Under the pieces are notes generated by a model. The model did no database searches. It was given only the letters and a program-made list of their open reading frames with translations, and was not told the DNA's origin. The translations under genes were made by a program, and so were the position numbers. From Euonymus europaeus (taxonomy: Eukaryota; Streptophyta; Magnoliopsida; Celastrales; Celastraceae), in assembly GCA_963580455.1 (NCBI GenBank), contig OY756971.1, positions 17,073,001 through 17,137,000 of the forward strand: a DNA stretch of 64,000 nucleotides, written 5' to 3'. Shown one piece after another: positions 56,125 to 64,000 of the stretch (within the stretch, counting starts at the first letter, position 1; every line of letters starts with the position of its first letter).

Positions 56125-58960
56125 TTAGAGTCTCATCTCACTTGTCTTCTCTGGGTCATCTAACTTGTAGGCCCAATCTTTCAATACCTCGGTTACTATG
56201 AATGGGCCCTCCCAAGTTGGACTAAGCTTTCCTCGGTGTTTTTCGATAGCATCTATTTTTCTTAGGACCAAGTCTCCCAGAGAAAACTTCCTAGGCCTTA
56301 CCCGCTTATTATAGTAATGAGAAGTTCTTTGTTTATAAGCTGCAGTCTTGATCCTCACTTCTTCTCTTGTCTTTTCAAGGAGCTTAAGGTTTCTTAGAAG
56401 GGCTTCATCATTCCCATTTTCAAAGTAATTGACAGCCCTCATAGTTGGAATCACAATCTCAATAGGTATAAGTGTTTTTAAGCCAAAGGCAAGTGAGAAT
56501 GATGTCCCCACTGTGGATGATCGAGATGTTGTATGGTACGACCAGAGTACACTTGACAGGTGTTCAACCCATAAGCCCTTAACTTATTCTAACCTTGTTT
56601 TGAGCGTTGGAGAATGGTATGGCTGGTTACCTCAGCTTGTCTGTCGTTTTGAGGATGAGCGACCAAGGTAACCCTCAAGTTTACTCCTAGGTCTCCACAT
56701 AATTTATCTTGATGCTGACAAATTGCCTTTCATTGTGACAAATCCCCTCATGAACTTCTCTTAGGACATAGTGTGCTTCACGAGGTACGAGACACTTCAT
56801 GTAGAGGAGTGTTTAAGACCTCTTATATAGATTTTCATTAACTATGGAATACTTCACAACTCTTTCCTTGATGCTTTTTGCATCATTTTTTGTTCTTAGG
56901 TGCTTATCTTGTGCTAGATATTCTCTAATGGGGACCATCCATCTCGATTCCAATATGATTTCTCTGACTTGAGACTCAACTGTCATTTCTTCTAGTAAGA
57001 TGCTTGTAGACTGTAATGCTTGTAGACTGTAGTGCTTTATCTGTATTGAGGTACCCTTCTCAATCTTATTAGCAGAGGCAAGAAAAGCTAGATGATCAAC
57101 CTTAGCATTTTCTTCTCAAGATATTCTTTTCACCTCTACCTTAAAAATTTCTCAAGTATCTCCTTCACCTTGACCAAATAGTTGATCATGTTAGAGTCGT
57201 TAGCCTTATATTCAACCTTAACTTGCTCGATAACTAGCAACAAATCACTATTGATTAGAAGATTTTTCACTTTTAGGTTCATTGCTAACCTCAACCCTAT
57301 CATAATAACTTTGTATTTTACTTCATTATTGAAGGCTAACAAATTAATGCGAAGAGCATGCTTGAAACATATTACCCAAGTCCGAGGAGGAGTATTCCAG
57401 TACCACCCCTTTCTTTATTAAAGGAGTCATCCACAAAAACTACTCATTACTCATGTTTGGTCCAATCATTTTTTATCTATCATTGGCACTCCACTATGAA
57501 GTCAACGAGGGCCTAAGCCTTGATGGCCTTCTTTGGTTGATATTGAATGTCGAATTCACTAAGCTCGATGGACAAATCAATTAACCTTCCTGATGTGTTA
57601 GGATATCGAAGGATATTCTTGAGGGGTTGGTCTATTAGGATAGTAATTGTATAGGCCTAGAAATATTATCTCAGCTTATGAGTAGTTGTTAGTAGTGCCA
57701 ATGCTTGCTTAGCTCTTTTGTAACTAGCCTCCGCTCCTAGTATCACCTTTCTTACATAGTACACCAAACTAAGATTTTTCACCTTTCCAAATTAGGATTG
57801 CACTAACAATATGCTAAGATGTGACAAGGTAGAGGTATAACACCTCTCCCGCTTTAGGTGATGTGAGCAATGATGTATGCCCTAGATAGATTTTAAGGCT
57901 TTCAAAAGTCTTATGGCATTCCCTTTTCTGCTAGACCTCCATATTTTTCAAGGCATTGAAAAACATTCTATACCGATCTCTGAGCAAGGAACCTACCCAA
58001 TGACGCTGCTCTCCTAGTCAACCTCTGAACTTCTTTTGGGTTGATTGGTGGCTCCATTTGTAAAATAGCTTGAACCTTCTCTAGATTCACCTCTATCCGC
58101 TTCTTATGATAAAAAAAGCCCTAAAACTTCCTTGAAGGCACATTTCTGTAGATTTTTCTTCATTTGTAATTTCTTCAAGGTACCAAAGACATGTTGTAAG
58201 TCTGAAGGATTATTAGAGGCTTTCTTACACTTTTCCACCACATCATCTATATACGCCTCAACATTCTTTCTGAGCTATCCTAAGAAGACTTTGTTTTCCA
58301 GTCTTTGAAGGTGGTTCTTGTATTCTTCAAATCAAAAGGCATGACATCGTAGCTGTATATGCCGTTAGGGTGATAAATGAGGCGTGTTCCTCATATGTCG
58401 GATTCATTTTGATATAATGGTAGCTAGAGTAAGGATCCAAGAAGCTTAGCAGTTCATATCCCAAAGTTACATCCACCAATTGATCTATCTTTGGCAATAG
58501 ATAGATGTCATTTCGACATACTTTATTGAGGTCATTAAAGTTGACGTACCTGCTCCGATTCCGGTTTAGTTTTCTTGCCATTACCACATTGGTGGGTCAA
58601 TCTAGATACTGGAATTCTCTAATGAAACCCACATCAAGCAACTTTTGCACCTCCTTTTGATTACCTTTTGGTGATCTAGCACAAAATTTCTCTTCTTTTG
58701 CTTGATAGACTTTGCCTTTGCTTTTACACTGAGGTGGTGCGTAATCAACTCGGCATTTATACCAGGCATCTCATCCGCACTTCGCACAAAGACACTTATG
58801 TTGGAGAGGAGTGTTTTGGTCATCTCGTCTATAAGTTTATTTGAGAGATGATTCTTAGGTATGTTTCCTGAGGAACTCTGTTCTATGACTATGGACATTA
58901 GCTCTTCTCCTAGAGCTGGTTTTGGGATTTTATCTTCTTCTTGGACTTTCAGATTGTAAC
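56125..58960 (-). pseudogene. Ty3/gypsy pol relic (RIRE2/Retand-like)
   Basis: In reverse order: a protease-RT linker (FVRSADEMPGINAELITHHL, 58898-58602); RT (YVNFNDLNKVCRNDIYLLPK, ELLSFLDPYSSYHYIKMNP, 58587-58327), in which the Y-x-DD box region was not found intact; the archaeal-type RNase H domain (AFNNEVKYKVIMIGLRLAMN, 57342-57136); and the integrase C-terminus (GTSFSLAFGLKTLIPIEIV, SHYYNKRVRPRKFSLGDLVL, GPFIVTEVLKDWAYKLDDPE, 56511-56125). The order PR-RT-RNaseH-INT marks Ty3/gypsy rather than copia. The catalytic integrase core is not clear. Frames change often. Confidence 0.85.
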
Positions 58961-59752
58961 ATTGGTGTTGTACCCCAATTTTTGCTCAAAGCTAGCCAAG
59001 AAGGATCTAAAATTAAGAGTGATATAAAGCCCCAAAGCATAGGTTGGATTATAGTTAAGTTTGGACCTAAATTAGAAATTCGAATTAAAATGAGAAAGAA
59101 ACCAATTTAAAGACCCATGTATTAATTTAAACAATTGATACAATGAGCCTAAAAGTCCTGGACCATTATTCAACTTGGACTCAAAAGTTCACTAAATTTT
59201 AGCTTCAATGAAGCAAGCCCATTTGTGTCCATTACCCAAGACTTTTAATAGGTTGGCCCAGCCCAAGCTACCAAGTGATGCACAAATTCTAGAAAGGGGA
59301 GAAGATGGCTGCTAGTTGGAAGAAAGAGAAGAAACCGATAGAAAAAAGCAAAAGGAAGAAATTCAAAAGAGGAAGGTGACTGAATTTGAAAAGTGGGGAG
59401 GCGGCATCGAAAGTTGAAGGTAAAGCCAGAAAAAGGGGGATTTGGGGGATCCTGAAGTTCTTGGAAAATCAAAACCTTAACCCGAAGCCACCATTGTCAC
59501 CTTCTTTGACTAGACCTGAACCTTGTCCCAGAAAATTCATGGCCACCTGAGGCTTTTGCTGTCATCACCAAATCACCTCACCAACCTCCTTTTACTAAAA
59601 TTCTCTTCTCTGCTCTAAATCTGCAACACTGTCGCGAGTTAGTTCTCATCACCCAAGGAAAGAGCGACGATTGTCAGTAAGGCTTATTTCATAAGGCGGG
59701 CAGTACTACTCATTTCCATTTCTGAAGGTGCTATTCATGTGTATATGATGCA

Positions 59753-59952
59753 TATATATATATATATTTGACTATGTATGACTATATCTACGACTGAATA
59801 TATATGGTTGGGTTTGCATGTATAATAATGATATATATATATATATATATGAATTTGAATGATATATATATATTATATGTATGAATAGATATATGTAGTG
59901 CATGCATGTTATCACATGTGATGTTGTGGATGCTGTGGGGACGTGAACCGTG

Positions 59953-59985
<33 letters not shown>
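59753..59985. repeat. (TA)n microsatellite cluster
   Basis: Several TA runs (about 59753-59768, 59832-59852, 59861-59875 and 59952-59985) are separated by unique sequence. A further TA run follows the neighbouring inverted-repeat element at 60879-60912. Confidence 0.9.
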
Positions 59986-60878
59986 GTGTCTTTCTCACAT
60001 ACGGACCTAAAATAAGGTCTCAATTTACGGTCTTTTATCATAATCATTGGATCAAATCAATGGTCCATATTAATTCCCACTTTCTAAGTCTTCACTTTCG
60101 GACTTTCTAACCCTGCGAACCTCCCCCTTTTCTCTGTCTTCTGTCCCCCTTCCTCCTCTCGAGTCATCGTCTCTCTCTCGCGTCCTCTTCTTTCTCCGTC
60201 TTCTTTATAAAAAAAAAAAATTGCAAATTGTTCTTCCAATACATCATTAACATCAATAAACCTGTATACAATTATAGAATCTACTACAGAATCATCACAC
60301 AGTGGATGAACAAATAAACAAAGCCACCTTAGATGTCAAAATTAACAAATGAATACTATCCACCTTAAATCACTGACTTGCTCAATTAATTAAGCCATTG
60401 AAAGGGCCAGTTTCATTAGTTAAAGACAGTGCAAGTTGTTCTTCCAATACATCAAATAACATTAATAAACCCAACTACAAGTTATTCTTCCAATCCAATA
60501 CATCAAATATACTGCAGAATCATCACACAGTGGATCGTGCCTTCCAAATGGTGACAGCAATCTCTTCACTTTACCCAAATCGAGACATATGATAGGGGTT
60601 CTTCAACAAAGACGACGACGATAAAGAGAGAGACGAGGACGGTAGAGAGAGAGACGAGGACGAAAGAGAGAAAGAAGAGGACGCAAGAGAGAGACGATGA
60701 CTCGAGAGGAGGAAGGGGGACATAAGACAGAGAAAAGGGGGAGGTTCGCAGAGTTAGAAAGTCCGAAAGTGGAGGCTTAGAAAGTAAGAATTAATATGGA
60801 CCATTGATTTGATCCAATGGCCAGGATAGAAGACCGTAAATTGAGACCTCATTTTAGGTCCGTATGTGAGAAAGACGC
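59986..60878. mobile_element. short element with >200-bp terminal inverted repeats (Mutator-type MITE)
   Basis: Left GTGTCTTTCTCACATACGG and right (reverse complement) GCGTCTTTCTCACATACGG begin arms that match for more than 200 bp, to about 60208 and 60640 respectively. Shared landmarks are GGTCTCAATTTACGGTCTT, CATTGGATCAAATCAATGG and CGAACCTCCCCCTTTTC. The right arm carries extra tandem GAGAGAGACGAGGACG units. The centre (60209-60604) is a diverged duplication: TTGTTCTTCCAATACATCA occurs twice and AGAATCATCACACAGTGGAT twice. There is no transposase. The element lies within (TA)n sequence, so the target duplication cannot be read. Confidence 0.85.
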
Positions 60879-60911
<33 letters not shown>

Positions 60912-61199
60912 TATGTATGTGTACTTATTTGTGTGTGTGTTTGTGATATCGGGTCAACAAAAACAATAAAGGGGGATCACACTTTAAGAATATTTGAATT
61001 GTTTATTGTGGCATGTGCAGACCACAGACTCCAAATTTGTAAACTCTAATTGATATGGGGTCCTCTGTTCCTTACAATAATTTTACTAGCTTGAATACAT
61101 AAAAGAGTTATAACTTTGTTCGTTAACATCTGTTATCTTGAAATGACTTTCTTTAAACCGTCATAGATTGCAATTGTGTCTATTGTTCTGGTGCATTTA

Positions 61200-62305
61200 A
61201 CTACAATTTGAATTTTTGGCTTGGAAATGTATTGTAATTATTTACAAAGGCCCAAATTATTACATTAAGGGTCATTCGATGACGGAACCAAAACGGAAAA
61301 GCATTGGATGCTATCCCGAAAGGATTCTTGAGGAAATGATTTTACAAAATCCCTACCATTGGATGGAAAAGGATTTAATGAAGTGCGGAGCCTTCGATGC
61401 GATAACCGACTCTCGGTAATAAATCATTATTTTCAATCATACTAATTTAATAGTATGGTTGAAATGATAAATTACCTAAATAAAAATGGGAACCGAGTCC
61501 CTCTTATGTGCGCTTATTTTTATATGCTGATGATGCGTTTTATTTAAAGATGTGTTTTTCCGTGATATGTGATTATGTGTTAAATTGTATGATTTAAAGT
61601 GTTAATATATTTGAATTTGGGATTTGCGATAATTCAATATCGTATAGTCTACAAAAACTCGGTTCCCAACATTTTAATTTCATTTTATTTTTATTTTATA
61701 TTTTTATTTCAATTTTATTTTTATTTAATTTTCGTTTTATTTTTATTTAATTTTTAATTTTATTTTCGTTTTATTTTTAATTTTAATTTTATTTTTTTAT
61801 TTTTAGGCTTTTCTAATATTTATATTGTATATTTTCGTGGTGTATAAAAATTATATCGAAAGTTTTTACCTACGATGGAATCAATTTGGGGTATGCATCG
61901 GATGCACCCTCGGAAAGATTCTTGAGGTGAGAGTGCTTCTAAGAAATTGGATCATTGGATGGAAAGATTCTATGAACCTCAATATTAGACTTTCCATATA
62001 ATTTTTATATCCCTTAAAATTATTCTATTTAATTTTAATATAGTTGTTGTCAAACTTATTTTTATCCTATTCCAATATATTTTTGTATAATTATTTTACT
62101 CTATATATGATTCATGTCATAATTAATTTTTTCTTAAAAATCATTTAATGGGATAATAAAAGTTAAATTGGCAACTGTTTTAAAACAGACGTTGTGGGGT
62201 GCCTCACACCTTCCCCACACGTAACAAACTCACTTACCCATTTTTTCTGGATTTTCGCAGACCAAATTATTTTTTATTGGTGACCAATTGCACCTATCAC
62301 AATTG
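61200..62305 (+). repeat. LTR or leader of a Tat/Ogre-like gypsy element (left edge unknown)
   Basis: This AT-rich stretch ends with a block typical of these LTR ends (GGGGTGCCTCACACCTTCC, then CACCTATCACA) just before a primer-site-like sequence. It contains a diverged direct repeat: GCATYGGATG...CGAAAGGATTCTTGAGG with ATTGGATGGAAA (about 61300-61370 and 61895-61965). The left border is not visible. Confidence 0.45.
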
Positions 62306-62323
62306 GTGGCGACTCTTATTTTA
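62306..62323 (+). promoter_or_regulatory. gypsy-type primer binding site
   Basis: ATTGGTGGCGACTCTTAT directly follows the presumed LTR end. TGGCGACTC-type sites are usual in plant Tat/Ogre-like elements, where a tRNA 3' end primes minus-strand DNA synthesis. The tRNA identity was not verified. Confidence 0.55.
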
Positions 62324-62961
62324 AAATTCCTCTCGCAAAACCGGTTGCGACAACTGGCTATTTCACTAAATTTTTGATTAATATGTTCTTATTATTATTT
62401 TCTTCTTTTTCTAAAAAAAATGTGTTGAATGTTGATATGTTTGTGAGTTTTTTATTGTCCTCACACATTGTGCACGATACCTTTTCATGAGTCCAACAAC
62501 TCGGCTCAAAACCCTTAAGAGAGGATGAAGTAAACGAGACCTTCGAGGGATTTCAATCCCTGTGCAGGCTCGCAAAAAATCCTCACTCGACCCACTCCTC
62601 TATTAAGAGGGACCCAGGCTATTCCAGTAATGGACACTGGCGGGGGAATAAGTCGGGAGCCTAGACTGTCCATAGCCAATGACCATAGAGTTATAGGACA
62701 CAAGAAACTACTTCTAACCTTATTTTGTGGTACATATTGTTGTGCTTGTACATACATGATTCTACTTTGTTGGTATATATGATGTTTTACTGTACTGTAT
62801 ATATATATGATTCTGCGTTGTACATATGTGCATTCTTGATCTTGATCACCTTTTTCATCGTTTTCAACTTGCATTGCATATAGGAATCTTGGACATTATT
62901 GAAATCGAGACATTATTCGGAGTTCATAAGCTTGCAAAGCAGTACTGTGTCAGTTGAGACG
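62324..62961 (+). other. untranslated leader of the gypsy element
   Basis: Non-coding. A more G/C-rich part at 62510-62690 (GGGTCGAGTGAGG complement, GGGAGCC, GAGGGATTTCAATCCC) has several self-complementary words and may fold, as expected of an RNA packaging leader. A reverse frame of 119 codons here is not a gene. Confidence 0.4.
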
Positions 62962-64000
62962 ATGGAGCGAGGGATGCTAGATATTGAAGAAGTAATCAGA
63001 GAATCGCAGTGGGGACAAAAACAGCATGGAGATGGCCTTCACCCTAGTGAAAATGTACAATTACCTCCTGTGAAAAGTATAGAATTCGACAGATTTGATC
63101 TCAAAGAAATCAGAGATTTATGGGACAGTATATCCGTGGAAAGACACCATGTATTCAATGCAAAATTTGGTCATATTGCATATCTATGTGTTGTTGCTGT
63201 TGATGTGCCTCTGATAGAAGCAATGATGAGTTTTTACGACCCATCATATCATTGTTTTACTTTGGGGATCTATGATTTAACTCCTACTTTGGAAGAATAT
63301 GAAGAATTGCTAAAAATTCCAAAAGAGAATCTCAAAGGTGTCTATAATCCGGGGCGAAAGGTAGGGGTTAAAGGCACATTGTCTAAAATTCTGGGAATTC
63401 ACAAGTCTGAGTTTGATAAAGAGATAAAAGAAAAAGGGGCAAAAAGTAGTGAGTATATATCTTGCAACTTTCTCATTCAGCATATTCGGGCCCATTTGGA
63501 AGACGATAAGATCTTTCCTGCTCTAGCCCTATTGATATATGGGACTGCCATTTTTCCAAAGGTAAAAGGTTACGTGGATGGACAGGTGATCATTTTCTTT
63601 GAGCAATACTTGAATGGTGCTGATCCAATTCCATCTATATTGGCTGAGACTTTTCGAGTATTGAAATACTGTAGAGAACAGGGCAAGGGGCAATTCAAAG
63701 CCTGTGCAGCGTTGTTGACAATTTGGATAATGGGGCATCTTCCAGCACTTCCTCAATTTGGCTATCCTACAATAAAATTTTCAAGAGCGTACATGAGGTA
63801 TAGTAGTCCTGTTGCAGAATTCGCAGCTGCTGAATGGCCTAAGAGATCACCCGACACAAAAAAATGGAAGGAGTTCTTATTGACATTAGATGATGTTATA
63901 TGGCAAGCACCGTGGGTAGGTACCTGAGCCGCCATCTATCGATGTGGGAGTTATCCATGGGTTCCCCTATTGGGGTTATGGGGAGCCATTGCATATGCTC
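62962..64000 (+). pseudogene. DUF7745-type N-terminal ORF of a Tat/Ogre-like retrotransposon, one premature stop, cut by window end
   Basis: It starts at ATG 62962 (MERGMLDIEEV); the frame is open a little further upstream without another ATG. The domain signature is clear: FYDPSYHCFTLGIYDLTPTL, EEYEELLKIPKENLKG, then FLIQHIRAHLEDDKIFPALA, LLIYGTAIFPKVKGYVDGQV and ACAALLTIWIMGHLPALPQ. A TGA at 63925-63927 interrupts the frame. The same frame then continues with AAIYRCGSYPWVPLLGLWGA to the window edge, which matches the family consensus, so the stop is a defect and not the natural end. These proteins are found at the 5' end of plant gypsy elements upstream of gag-pol; their function is unknown. 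Confidence 0.8.

Noticed and set aside
59772..60047. Tyr/Ile-rich reverse frames
   Set aside because: Produced by (TA)n repeats.
62515..62874. 119-codon reverse frame
   Set aside because: It lies in the leader of a forward retrotransposon and shows no domain.

Overview
This window is AT-rich plant nuclear DNA. The evidence is two typical plant genes with plant-type gene structure, plus Ty1/copia, Ty3/gypsy, LINE, hAT and Mutator-like elements of kinds common in flowering plants. I see no rRNA, tRNA, CRISPR or bacterial-style operons. The flora of elements suggests a eudicot, but the species cannot be read from the sequence.

Two intact genes stand out. A three-exon gene for a heavy-metal-associated isoprenylated plant protein (HIPP32/33/34 type) runs forward at 13880-15720. 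A single-exon U-box/ARM E3 ubiquitin ligase (PUB30/31 type) runs in reverse at 45527-46882. A third possible gene, of unknown identity, may be hidden at about 3.6-13.3 kb: short candidate exons with good splice sites, a duplicated leader, and introns filled by transposons whose target-site duplications can still be read.

Layout: 1-2.25 kb, reverse copia remnant; 2.4-3.4 kb, LTR-like debris; 3.6-13.3 kb, possible host gene containing a Mutator-like element with terminal inverted repeats (5062-6251), a hAT (6474-9393) and a second hAT (10683-13125); 13.4-15.9 kb, HIPP gene; 17.2-20.9 kb, reverse copia (family A, copy 1) with a small hAT nested in its LTR; 21.2-23.5 kb, LTR debris; 23.5-29.2 kb, forward copia (family B) with a hAT inside its integrase; 31.9-33.6 kb, Mutator transposase fragment and a solo LTR; 33.9-35.3 kb, family A solo LTR; 35.3-37.5 kb, LINE; 37.7-44.05 kb, family A copy 3, nearly complete with a 5-bp target duplication; 45.5-46.9 kb, PUB gene; 48.6-51.5 kb, several tandem-repeat arrays; 53.6-59 kb, gypsy remnants in opposite orientations; 59.99-60.88 kb, a short element with inverted repeats of more than 200 bp; 61-64 kb, the start of a Tat/Ogre-like gypsy element running off the window.

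The two intact genes have no visible functional link. Most of the window is nested, decaying mobile DNA. I found no convincing new biological system. The most useful leads are the transposon-filled candidate gene, an extra cysteine in the HIPP metal-binding loop, an inverted motif array at 48.9-49.7 kb, and the well-preserved family A copia whose coding frame is broken only by stop codons over 3.6 kb.
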